A stretch of DNA of 64,000 nt from Strix aluco (Eukaryota; Chordata; Aves; Strigiformes; Strigidae): positions 12,703,001 to 12,767,000 of the forward strand of contig NC_133943.1 of NCBI RefSeq assembly GCF_031877795.1, written 5' to 3'. Shown here in pieces: positions 26,206-37,509 of this stretch. The translations under genes were made by a program, and so were the position numbers. How positions within the stretch are numbered: position 1 is the stretch's first letter; each line of letters opens with the position of its first letter. Below the pieces are notes generated by a model. The model was not told where the DNA came from. It worked only from the letters and a program-made list of their open reading frames with translations, and did no database searches.

Positions 26206-27540
26206 TCACAGCCCTAGAAGAGGAATGGCTCAGCTGAAGGAACAGATTAACAGATTCTTTTTAGGATACCCAACGGATTCATGGACAGCAGGACTTTATG
26301 AAGACTCATTCATCTGCATTGTCATGGTGCCTCCTGCACTGACGTCATATGAATGTCCAGCTGCACGTGTGTGGATTGATGGGGGCACAGGAAGGTACAT
26401 GAGCAAAACAGCTGCGGAGACTTTCCTGTATCTGCAAGGACAGCAGGACTATACGACTGTCAGAGCCTTACTCCACGAGTGAGCTGATTTCTGTCAACGT
26501 AAGGAAACAACACAGATACAAACCACCCAGTGCAAGGACTTCTGTTTTTCCTTTCCAGCTGCCACCTGTGTACAAGCCACCTCTGTGTCCTGTGATATCA
26601 TGATCTTAAAGATTACAAGTTCTGGCTAGAGCCCTAACATGATGTGAGACTAAATGCCTGCTTGATCTGCACCAGATCCTGCCTGCCAGTGACCAGCTGC
26701 TGTCAGGAGAGAAACAGCACTACCTTTTCTTTAGCAAAATAAGAGGAAATGTTTGCTGTTTGATTATAGTTACTGGTGAAAGGTCAGCATGAGCTGCTGA
26801 TTCACCCTACCCTTCAGAGCTTTCTTTGTAAATGCTTTTCTTGTGTTTCCTGGCCAAGTTCATTGGTAGAAGACTCATAGGGTGTACATGGTGCCTGACA
26901 AGCTGGAGTGGGACCTACAGAGACATTCCACCACTAACAGAAGGTCCTGCAAGTGGTGCTTCAATCCAGCCCAATTGCTAAAAAACAGTGGCCATCCTCT
27001 GCCATTCGAAGGCCAACGAATGGGATGTGGCCCTCAAACCCCAGGCAAGCTGCCAGTGCTGTCCTCTTCTGAGCAAACTTTGGGCATTCTTACCAAGAAG
27101 AAATGTTGGCCAAGAGACAGAGTCAGTCTGTAATAGATCACTAAGTGCCATCTTGAAAAATATACCATCTAAAAAACTTTTCTAGCTACATTGGAAAGAC
27201 AGACTTCTACTTACATTTTCCATCTTTATTTTTCTATTTGTTTCTGTTCTCTTCCAGTTGAGGCAAGAAGTTTCGAGACTTTCAAATATCACCATATGCA
27301 CATCTCTGCAAAAATCTCAATCCTTAGCTGCTTCCTGCATGTAGATGTTGCTATGTTCCTTGTGAGCTGCTTCCACCTTTGCATGGAAAGGGTAGGCAAG
27401 GCTGTAGACTTTGCAACTTTGGGAAAATGCAGTGAGAAATATGCAGGATCAAGACTACAAGCCTCTACCCTTTTTAGATGAAGATGTAACCCAGAGATGC
27501 CACCCTGAGCCTAGAAAATAAAATACTTTGTTATATTGTG
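26206..27540 (+). other. HTR4: HTR4 3' UTR (first poly(A) site)
   Basis: Sequence following the TAG stop of the HTR4 tail exon, up to the first good polyadenylation signal at 27517. It holds no recognisable gene; short open frames in it, such as 26882-27133 and 27191-27481, have no support. The end is inferred from the hexamer plus a following T/GT-rich stretch, not from transcript data. A longer form may run to about 29040. Confidence 0.6.
27517..27522 (+). terminator. HTR4: Candidate poly(A) signal AATAAA for HTR4
   Basis: Perfect AATAAA hexamer about 1.3 kb after the HTR4 stop codon. A GT-rich stretch (ttgttatattgtgtaat) lies about 5-25 bases downstream, which is the expected layout of a vertebrate cleavage site. 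Confidence 0.55.
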
Positions 27541-28606
27541 TAATCATGTACAGATATTTTTAATGTAAAAAGAAAAGGTTACATTATTTATTATTTTTTA
27601 TCAGGAACATGTGGGGTTTTTTTTCATGAAAAGCTTCTAGACCCAGGAGCTTAACATTATATGTATTATTATTTAGTAATATTTCTGTTGCTATGTGACA
27701 GGTATTTACTGTAAACAAACAAACAAATCTTGCTTTGAACAAACCAAAATGTTGCTTAGTAGGAAAAAAATTTATGCATGATAAGAGCTACTGGCTTCCT
27801 TGCCATGGTGTCTGACTTCTTAAAATACTTCTTCCACATAAAATTAAACTGATAAAGCTTCACATCATTTTCCTATAGGATTCAAAGGTTACTGGGCAGA
27901 AACAGACCTCATTAGAAGAAACCAGACACTTACTAATGCAGAAAATTGCTAGCAGTTAGAGAAAAACTATTGGTGTTTGTGGTGATAGGTGCAGATGGGA
28001 AGAACATGAGCTATTTGAAAAGAGAGGGTGAGATAGTTTGAGCCAATTCCTGATTCATCATTAGGAACAGTTTGGCAATGACTTGTTTTTACAAGGTTGT
28101 GTTTCCAAAAGAACTCGTTATCAGTTCAACTCTATTGTTAACACCAAAACAGAACAGTGGGTGAAAAAAACAGGCCATTATTGGAAGTTTGGGAAAAAAA
28201 AAATATCTATCCCAGCTGCTTCAGTCCTATGATCTACACCTCTGTGGAACTGCTCTCATGGGTTTTTGTCTGGATTTGGGTATGCAAGACTGCAGAATAG
28301 GTGGTCTTGGTTTCACCTCAAGTATCAAATTTCTTAAAGAAATCCTATAAAAGCTTTTCTCTGTCCCCATTAAAAGGCATCAAAATATTGGTGTGAAATT
28401 TCTTGGAGTGATACGGAACCAGCAGCATGGAGATGCTATAGTGATGGTGTTCTTTGTTTCCACTGTTGTCGTTGAAGTGTTGTTTTCTCCTATATTTTTA
28501 TGTGTTATAGTAATATATCTCTTCTTAATTTAAAATGAACTTCTCAACACTGAATTTTACTCATGGGCAATGTTCAGAAGGCTCTATAAATGGGATCAGT
28601 AGCTCA

Positions 28607-28956
28607 CTAGCCAAAATGGTCAACAGCTCTGATTGGGAAAAAGGCTCCAATTCCAAACACTCTATTTGAATGAAATACCAAACATGAAATGTCCATGTTC
28701 TGTGTCATCCCTGGCTAATTGCTCATTGGACTCAGTAAACCTGTCATGAACCACCTGGCAGCTCCCGCTTAATAAATCAATAATCTCAGCAATGCTTCTG
28801 TGAACCCAGTAAATTACATTGTCCATCATCAGTAATGTTAGAATTTCTATGGAAAAGCAGCTGTCTCATGGAAAGGACCCATACTTGACCTCCTTTGCTA
28901 AAGGTAGCTGCTCCTGTAGCCTCTGAGTTCACCTTCCCATTGACCATTTTGGCTAG
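28607..28956. repeat. 17-bp perfect inverted repeat pair 316 bases apart
   Basis: ctagccaaaatggtcaa at 28607-28623 is the exact reverse complement of ttgaccattttggctag at 28940-28956. The arms could fold into a long-range stem in an extended HTR4 3' UTR, or could be terminal inverted repeats of a small non-autonomous DNA transposon. I see no convincing target-site duplication beyond two bases. Confidence 0.85.
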
Positions 28957-29013
28957 CAGTGTCAGAGTCTTTGCCTGTGCTGAATAATGTGTAACGCATT
29001 GGATGTTTCTAAA

Positions 29014-29019
29014 AATAAA
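29014..29019 (+). terminator. HTR4: Candidate distal poly(A) signal AATAAA for HTR4
   Basis: AATAAA followed about 20 bases later by a CA dinucleotide and then a T-rich element (tttcttgtactgttttt). It could serve a longer HTR4 3' UTR of about 2.8 kb; the 28.5-29.0 kb stretch before it is non-repetitive and UTR-like. No transcript evidence is available. Confidence 0.4.
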
Positions 29020-32000
29020 AAATCCTTTATGTACATTGCAGTAAACTCCAGCTCATTTCTTGTACTGTTTTTATTCAAAACGTAAAATGCTACCAAGTAA
29101 TACTTTCCACCTGCCTCACAATATACTCAAACAACAGCTACAACAGCAAGGGAGAATCTGGCCCCATTGCTTTAAAAATACTGATGAGCTCTTGGTTTAT
29201 AATAAAGTTCCTAATATTTATCTACCAGAACAATCCTGCCTCCTGCACCAAGTTCTTGTGCACTGGCTCTTTCTCCCCACACTTTTTCTTAAATTGTTAC
29301 TGAACCCTCTTTCTCCATCACCTGTGCTGTGTCCACCTCATCTCTCACTACCTACACTGAGAGATGTCACCTCTATAGGCATCATGCTCAAGGCAGGCAT
29401 TTGCAAATGGGGAGTCAGATATAATTTTGTGTGGCTCTGTTTCTCTGAGTTTCCCATTGAATTGGACTGAAAAAGGATGCTCCTTTCTTCCTTCCTTTCC
29501 ATCTCTCCTGTCTTCTCTCACAGATTCACTCTAATAACCATGTATTTATTTTTTCACATAAATATACTAGTACTCATCAGCAAATTATCACACCACCACA
29601 TCTATGGTCTGGGAACACTTTACTTTTTTTTGAATGCAGCGAGCCTCAGAAGTGTTAAGCATGATGCCTGCTATAGCTGTTTTCTTGGATTACAACTGAT
29701 TACACTTTTCCTCGCCAGAGGTAATGTGCTAGCAGAACAGCTAGCTAGTAAGAAATTGGCTGGAGGACCTTTGCTACACCCTCTTCAGGAGGCTGATCTG
29801 TCAACACAGTTGTATTTTTGTATTTCTGTATTTTTCTAGGCTCCAGAAGCATTTCTGAGATCTTGCATGACATTTGATAGCAGGGCATGTGCCCAGACAA
29901 GCAAATCCAAAGATGCATTGAGGTTACCTGAAAGAGGGAAGCAGAACAGGCTGACTACTTCCAGAGGCAGATTGAAAACTTAGCCTAACACTAAAAACTG
30001 TGGGCCATCTGACTTTAAGTGGGCCCTAGACAGTGTCAAGGTGCACACCACCATGAGATAAGCCATCTTTTCTACTGAGCAGCTTTCCATGTCTCTGATA
30101 CTCAGTTTACTCAGATAGAAACTAAGTCACAGTCTTGCTGCAAAGTAAAATTCAGAGACATAATAAACACGTCACCAATGGGAAGCTGTGTTCACAAAAC
30201 AGAAGCTCCAAGGAAGAGTGCAGAAGAGGCCATACCCTTTAATTAGCTGATGATCAAGACTGTCTGGAGGGATGTGAAGCAATAACTGGATGATACACAC
30301 TCTGTAAATGTCAGTGCTTGAGGCAGTCAGCAGCTGTGTTGCTTAGTGAGATGTATGGAGATATGGCTGCAGCCCAAGTGTACTAGCAGGTCATGCTCAT
30401 AAACACCATGCAGACAGATGAATCCTTATGGGGAAATGTCCCTTCCACATTTATCCTTCACAGTTCTTTCAACACTGAATGTATTTTCATTGTTTGATCT
30501 TGGAGAGGGCAATGGAAAAAAAAAAGGAGAAACCATCTCTGCAAAACAATTAGAAAAATGCTTTCAATAAATTATCAAAACCCTTTTCATTGAGTTCAGA
30601 AATCTAATATGTGACCTGCTCCTATTGCAGGATCCGATGCCTAAGCACAATAAGAAATGAAAATATTTACCACAGTGGCTTAAAAGTGCAGGCAATAGCT
30701 TCCATTTGCATTACACCACAGTACATTGCTTCTGTGCCTACACTCCAGTTGCGGTGTATTAGCAGAGCTGAGAAGGGGCTCACAGTGGGAACAGAGGGAC
30801 TGACAGTGTTGGAGCTGAGGGGTATTTGTAGAGATGCATGGGGAGCCCTTACTCGCTTCTCACCCACATAGTGCCTGGCTCCAATCTACATTTTCCACAT
30901 CCAGATTGTTTGAAGGCTAAAATCCCTCCTGATCTCAGTATAGAAGTGTATGCTTCAAAGAGAGGCCATGCACATAGTATGCACATGAAGAGGACTTGAG
31001 TGGAAAAAACAAACTCGGCACACTGAAAACCTCTTTCTCAATGCTCTGCACATTTCCAGTCACAAGCAGATAGCAAGGCACATACAACCACCATCTGCTT
31101 ATAGAGATACTGTCGTATTAATAAGCTTAATTCATTACAGGTTATGATTTACTTGCAATCATAGGAGCCCACACCTTGGCCTAGCACATCTACCTGAAGG
31201 AGTCCCCAGTTCGAGGGTCACTGCAGTGCTGGTCTAGCTTGCAGAATGACTGCAATCAAAATGTACTCACATGAGCAACGAAAACCGTCATTAGGGTCAT
31301 CTTGATTTTGAGCAGTATGAATCCCAGGCTCCAGAGAGTCTCTTTCCTTTTGCAAACTCTGGTCCTCCATGAGTGTCTGTTATAACAAAGGACACTTCAG
31401 GGAGAACATACATTAGAAATGTGTTAGGTAACCACTGAAAACTTGAATATGAGTCAGAACTGAGAGGGTTCAATGATATTCACCTTGCCTTTGACTTCAG
31501 CACACTTCAAAATGGCTTTTATTTTACTCTGCCTTCTCCTACTGTGCCCTAAATGGGATCAAGAGCTCTGCGAATAATCAGTAATAGTGTACTAGTTATA
31601 CTTAAATGCTTTTGTGCATCTCAAAATACCTCTCACTTTAGGTATTACTAACAAATATCTTCAACCTAAAGATCATCTGACCAAAGAACTGTGGCTTTTA
31701 GAACAGAATACACTCAAAAATGGCCCTGCTCAGCAAAGATGAGGAAGAATCAAAAGGTATTTAAGGTATATATTGGTGTCAGCCTGACTTAATAGTGTGC
31801 AACAGAACTAACCAACTGAGTCCAAACCGTGTCCATTTAATTCCTAGCACAGATGAAAAATACATAACAACGCCAGTAAAATGATGGTTTCTTGGAGCAG
31901 GCAGCCCACATACGGCAGACTCTGAGTCATTCTCAAGAGTTTTCTTCACCCATCTTTGTAAATGCTAAAGCCAAGGAGAGCATTTTCATTCTGTAACTGT

Positions 32001-35000
32001 CAACTGTAAATCCTTCAGTCGTTTAGGATCCAATCTTTTCTGCATTAGATTTCCTGAGCCATCTCTGAGTAGTATCATGCCAAAAGGCAATAAATCTGTT
32101 GTTTTTTCCTACTAATATGAACTCAATAAAAATATATAAAAGCTTTTAGTTCTTTCAATTTTTGTATAACTTAAATCTTTCTCAATCCAAATAATCACAT
32201 ATTTACTCAGCATCTTATAAAGACTCACCTTATCATAGGAACTTTCTCACCTAATTAAAAAACCAGATACAATTTAACTAGCATTTACCCGATATCTGAG
32301 TTCCACTACTCCTGTTGAAGTGAAATGAAATTGCCTATGCTATTAGGAAATCTAGTAGATTTCCTGTCAAATATATGTTTAGTACTTAAAGAATTTCAAA
32401 GATTTGGCAGAAGAGCCTAACATTATTTTAGCATACATTATTTGACAATTTACAGAATTCTGTCTTTTTAAAATGATTTTCATTGATCTTCTGAAGTTCT
32501 TGAAATCAATCGTTAAAAGAACCCAGAGAAACCCTAAATATCTTTCCTGGACCCCAACAGAATGGGAATGCAATGCTAGCTGATGCTCCTTACACAACAG
32601 CTGTAGTGCCAAGGTGTGTACTATCTGAGAGATATTGTGAAGGGGGCTTCTCAGTCCTCTGGGACAAGAGCAAAATTTATTTCCTTGCTAAGTATCACCC
32701 TTGACTACCATGAAGCTTTCTTCCAAGTCAAGATTAGGGAGGCCCCAAATGAGGACCTCCAGCTGCCATGGGGTGTGTTTCAGTCAGGCACTGACTGATC
32801 CAGACAGAGTATCAGAACTAAATCCTCTTCCAGCAGCCTCAGTAATGAATCTGTTTTCATATTCCTGTCAGCTGAACCCACGCACCAAACAGGGCTCTTG
32901 ACATAATGAATATCTGAAAGGGCTGTCACACCATATCAATGGTCATCTTCATAACATTAATCTCTAAATCCAACCCCATTCAAGGGAACCCCTCTATCTG
33001 CAAAAACCAGAAAAAGTAAAGGAGAGTCTAGAGCGTTATTGCAATAACTACTGTCAGTGACTGAACAACAGCTATTAATCCAGGGGTTACTTTAATCTGC
33101 ATAGATTAACACATATACGCTTACTCCATACCAGTTTCCATGACTGTGCCCCGCTATTACACTCGATCATTACTCTCTTTGAAAGAGTCAATTCACTTGC
33201 TACCACCTTTACAGCCCTCAATGGCAGTCCCAAGATCATTACTGGTAATCATGTGAAGAGACAGAAATTCAAGCTGTGAACATCTGTGTGCCTCTCGCAT
33301 AAGCTCAGAACAGCCAAGAGAGGAGTTATCTACCCCTGAGAGCCTACATCGAGTTCTGCGTCACCAGCGCTGGCTACGGGTGGACAGCATCACCTGAGAG
33401 CACAACTCGGTTCCCATTTCAAACTGCCAGATTTTTAGCCCTTTGCTAGACCAGGCATGTTTAAAATGATAACCTCCACTTGCTTGGTCCATTCCTTGAC
33501 CAACTAATGAGTTGGAAAGAGGAGTGCAGTAAAGCCAGAGTCTAACTTTAATGTAAAATCTGTGATTTTTGTTTCTCTTCGCTCCTGGAGGAGGAAGAGA
33601 CTGAGAGATAGATAAGGAGATTAAACTACACTGGGAAATACCCTCAAGCAGAAATCCACCTGGGAGCTGGCCAGCATAGACCACTGAGAAACATGATCTT
33701 CTGCTTTGAAAACTGAGTGAAAATGTTTCTGCTTGTTTTTACAGCAGAAGTGTGGCCCTCATCTAATAAACCCTAAAAGATGACCTGTGTCCTCTCTCCA
33801 CAAACAAACAGTAGCAGCCAAAGCAGGACTGTCATTATGCTCTCTCACTCTTACCCTCGGACTCCTTGCCTGCAGACCTCCAGTTCAGCCACAGATGTGG
33901 TAGCTTGTCCAGAGCATAATTATATGCAGCAGATAAACGCTGCCATCTCCCTATGCTATACCAGAGTTCCAATGTACAGCTTTTCATATGTCCTTTACAG
34001 TTCTGTTTGTAAAGGCTCACATCTAAACTGCGGACCACCATGGGAAGTATTTGCTGAAGGAGAAACCTGACCTATTCTCTGCTTCTGCTTTTGATCCATC
34101 TGTCCCATGGAAGCAAGGACATTTTTTAACAGCCCATCCTGTCACAATCCTGAGTATTTTCTTGCAAATGACTGTTCTGCAAGCACCTTCCTTACCAGAA
34201 ATACTTCCATTTCTCAGGTAGCTCCTCTTCAGGATGGCCTGTCCCCAAAGGCTGGGGGTTGCTGTGGGTCTTCATAAATGAAGCACTTCAAAACAATGAG
34301 GCATTGTACTGAAAGCTCCCAGCCAAAGGTTTTCTTCTGAGATGAAGCCAGGTTTTGGGGTGATACCTCCAGAAAAGTTAAGCACTTGTGCTGCTTTGCT
34401 AACATGTTTCATCTTCCTGCCTCACCTTTCTTTGGAAGTGTGTGATATAGCTGGACTGGCTAAACCAAGGTCAGCTACCCAACAGTTCAGGTTGGGTAGT
34501 TCCTTACCCCTTGTCACGAACAATGGGCACCTATACATTCATACGTATCTCACGCTCTCATACTAAATGGCGGGTTTCCAGCTTAGATAATTCCTCTGGA
34601 GCCATCATGCCATAGGAAGCAGAAGTTCTTCCCTGCAAACACAAAGCCAGTGGTTTTGCTCTGTAACTAGCCTAATGACTGTTAATGAGCTAATGGAAAC
34701 TCTGCAGTTGATGGGGCGCTAGTTTTGGCTGTCCTGTTACCACACGCACAGCACACACAGCATACAAATGCCCTGTCTTCCCTCTGACAAGGGAGTAAGT
34801 TTGAATTGCTTGAACTAATAACTCAGAGCAGAAACCATGGGCAAGGGCAGGAGTCTACAGCTGTTTCTAACACACTGAAGAGCTTAAGAGACTAGAGTGA
34901 GGGTAAAGGAAAATTTCCTGTCTCTATAAACTCCTTATAACTCTTCCTCAAATAAAAGCATACATTCAAAATCCTTTTCTTTTCAAAACCCAAACACTGA

Positions 35001-36905
35001 TTTTGTCTTTCTCCTAAATCAGAGAAAAAAGCAAGAACCAGCATACTGCCCATCTCTGAAACACTATGTTTTGTGCTCCTCTTTCCACAGTGCCCACATC
35101 CCAAGCATGCTTTCTGCTTTATCTATTTTCCTTATGCACTCTCTATTTAGATGACTTTTCCCAGGCACTTGAGCAACTCACAGCCATGATCACTGCATCC
35201 CCTTTCAGGAAATGCTGTTACTCCTACTTGCTGTGGGGAAAAAGAGGCACAAAGCAGTTCAAGCACTTGCCTGCAGTGGCACGAGTCATCTCAGAGTCAC
35301 TTTCCAATTAGTGGAGAGCTAGTCAATACCTGCCTTTGGCCACCTGAATTAGGCTCTGGAAGCGCTTATTTCTTTTCACTGGCTGTATGAGGAGACCCCT
35401 GAGTAGTGCATCTGCACTATAGGCATATAAATCTAACAAAGATATAACCCACCCAGGAAGTGTATTGTTGAGCAGGACTGTTAAGTCAGAGCTAACCTAG
35501 GGAAGATAATACTTCCTGTTGAATTCTTTCCCCGAAGTCACATGCATGCAAAGCATGTGAAGGAAGCAGGGGACAGAAATTTTGCAATCCTATCAGAGTT
35601 TCCTTTGTCATTTTCCTTACCTATCAGATTTAATGCTTGCAAAGCTGCCTTTGAACTCCAGCAAACAGCTTGCTTTGATATCCAGATGCAAATATCACTG
35701 TTTGTTAAGTGTGCTGTAGATGGATTTCATAGTTCATTCCAGAGCTGCCACACATGAGCACAGTAAAGCTAAAAGCCCCAGCTGGAGTTTTCTCTGTTGT
35801 AGAAAGATGAACAGAGCAGGATCACTTAGCCATCTTATTTGCAGTGACAGCAGCCTGCTCCTCCTGCCAGAGACCAAAAGAGAGGTGTCAGACCGGACTT
35901 CAGTGTGAAGAGGGGAAGCCTGTCACTGACAGACAAGGCATCTGGGCTGCTTCCTGAGGAAAGTTTAACAAGTAGCAGACCAATGGGAACCCTTTCTTGC
36001 CTGCCAGGGCTTGACATGGCAATTGAATAACAGAGCGCCCAAAAAGGAAACAAAATGGAGAGACAGGGGAGGCTCAGACACAAAAGACTGTATACCTTTA
36101 CAACCTGAAAGCTGCAAACCAGAATTTCTCAAGCCTAGTATCTCTGCAACTGCTTCTATAGATGTGGTGTCAGCTTTTCAAACAGTATATAGGATCTTCT
36201 GGAGATATATGTAGGACTAAAGAAAATGAAATGTACATAAAGTATCACCTTTTCTAGATACTACATCAAATTCCCTTAAAAGAGATTGTTAAAACACTCT
36301 GTGGCATGCAAGAGATTTAGCATGCTACAATACGTGCTACTTTAAAATGTCTAAATATACTCTATTGTACCTTTTGTGACCTCCTGGAATCAAGTTGCTT
36401 AAGCACCAAAAAAAAGGAAAGGATGTGATTGATTTCTACTTAGTTTACCTAGAGCTCTGATAGAAGGGTATTTATTTATTTATATCAGTTGTTCTTTGCT
36501 GACCTTAGCTCAAGAAGAGGTTATGAACCCATGTAGGACCTGCATATCACATAAGTGAAAAGTCTTTCTGGAAGAAAAAAGTCAAGTTCCATTAAACTAA
36601 AAACAAAAGAACAATTCTTGACTGTATGTTACTTAATTCTAAGCCTTAGTTTCCCCTAAGTGGTCAAAAAATTTCTGCCAGAAACTAATGTATCTGAAAC
36701 TTTGCAAGATATATTGCTTTATATAGAAAGTGCTCCTGAAATAGCCTTGGCACAAGAACCTGCCTTCCAAGAAACTGCATTTAAGCTGGGGCCCGGTGAT
36801 GCAAAGACAAGTCGGTAGGACAGCGCCAGCTTTACACGGTGTGGCACCGCCCCAGCCTGCCGATGTAACCCCGGAGGAAGAGGAGGCGGCAGCAGCCCTG
36901 GCGGG

Positions 36906-36924
36906 CAGCGCCCCCTGGCGGCAG
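36906..36924 (-). promoter_or_regulatory. CTCF-type binding motif
   Basis: The plus-strand sequence CAGCGCCCCCTGGCGGCAG matches the reverse complement of the CTCF core consensus (AGCGCCCCCTGGTGGC) at all but one core position. It sits in a CpG island between two convergent genes, a common place for insulator or loop-anchor sites. Occupancy cannot be seen from sequence. Confidence 0.6.
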
Positions 36925-36978
36925 CGCGGTGAGGTGTCGGTCGGGGTTGGCAGGGCCGGCGATCGCCAGCGCCGCCCT

Positions 36979-37065
36979 GGAGAGCTCCGGGCGAGGAGCG
37001 GGCCGGCTCCCAGCGCCCCGGGGACCGCTCACCCGCGGGGAGAGCTCCGGGCGGAGCGGGCCGGC
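36979..37065. repeat. Imperfect direct repeat in CpG island
   Basis: ggagagctccgggcg followed by gagcgggccggc occurs twice, at 36979-37007 and 37039-37065. The copies start 60 bases apart and differ by a two-base insertion in the first copy. Confidence 0.85.
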
Positions 37066-37509
37066 GCCGCCGTAGCACCTGAACGAAGGGTGTAGAACCG
37101 ATCCTGCTCGGTACCAGGCTGCAGGAGCCTTGCTCTGGCAGAGACGTGTTTGGTGTCGTTACCAAAATCAAAAACAACTTGCAAAAGAGAACACTCACTA
37201 CTGCGCACTCCAGCAGCAAACTGGGCTGATGTCAGAGCAATCTCTACTGCAAACACCCATCCCCTAGCGAAGTGACTCAGGGATCCACAAAATAACTCAG
37301 AAACCCAAATGACAACTGCACCTTTTTGTTCTTCACGGAGGAAAACAAATCAAGACAGTTTCAGCCCCCATCACTGGGACAGCTTTTCAGCTGGCAGTGA
37401 CAGAGTACCGAGTGTGCAGCCCACCCCCAGCACGACACCACTGAGGCCAGAGACTGGCAAGCAAAGTTCTGTTTGTACAGCAGCTCCTGCTGACACCAAC
37501 TATGCCCAT

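Larger units (their letters stand above)
36785..37090. promoter_or_regulatory. Small CpG island at the gene boundary
   Basis: About 300 bases of strongly GC-rich sequence dense in CG dinucleotides, standing out sharply from the AT-rich surroundings. It contains a CTCF-type motif (36906-36924), an imperfect direct repeat (36979-37007 and 37039-37065) and a donor-like gcg/gtgaggt on the plus strand at about 36928. It could be a promoter for an unannotated transcript or an insulator. The open frames across it (36796-37095 plus; 36719-37219 minus) are of Ala/Arg/Pro/Gly composition expected from GC-rich DNA and are not called as genes. Confidence 0.65.
29041..37509. other. Intergenic region between convergent HTR4 and FBXO38
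   Basis: No gene is supported here apart from the CpG/CTCF element listed separately. Open frames such as 29060-29470 with 29477-29839, and 30611-30871, have no recognisable domains and no splice context. The base composition is AT-rich and non-repetitive; I noticed no intact transposable element. Confidence 0.65.

Noticed and set aside
26135-26482. 115-codon plus-strand frame starting inside the HTR4 tail exon
   Set aside because: It is out of frame with the conserved receptor tail and runs into the 3' UTR.
27060-27133. Faint similarity of the sequence after aaactttgggcattc to the tail of another human 5-HT4 splice form
   Set aside because: Frame and residues agree at only a few positions and there is no suitable phase-2 acceptor; it lies in the 3' UTR.
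29060-29839. Two consecutive open frames in the same frame separated by one stop (136 and 120 codons)
   Set aside because: The composition reflects a pyrimidine-rich strand, no domain is recognisable, and a few frames of this size are expected by chance in 64 kb read six ways.
32616-32798. Open frame with a short stretch resembling a reverse-transcriptase motif (an Asp followed by AFFQ-like residues)
   Set aside because: Only about ten residues look similar; no other polymerase motif, LTR or continuing frame was found around it. A translated search against retroelement proteins would settle it.
36719-37219. 166-codon minus-strand frame and 99-codon plus-strand frame across the CpG island
   Set aside because: Ala/Pro/Arg/Gly-rich translation is what GC-rich DNA gives in any frame; the frames overlap each other on opposite strands.
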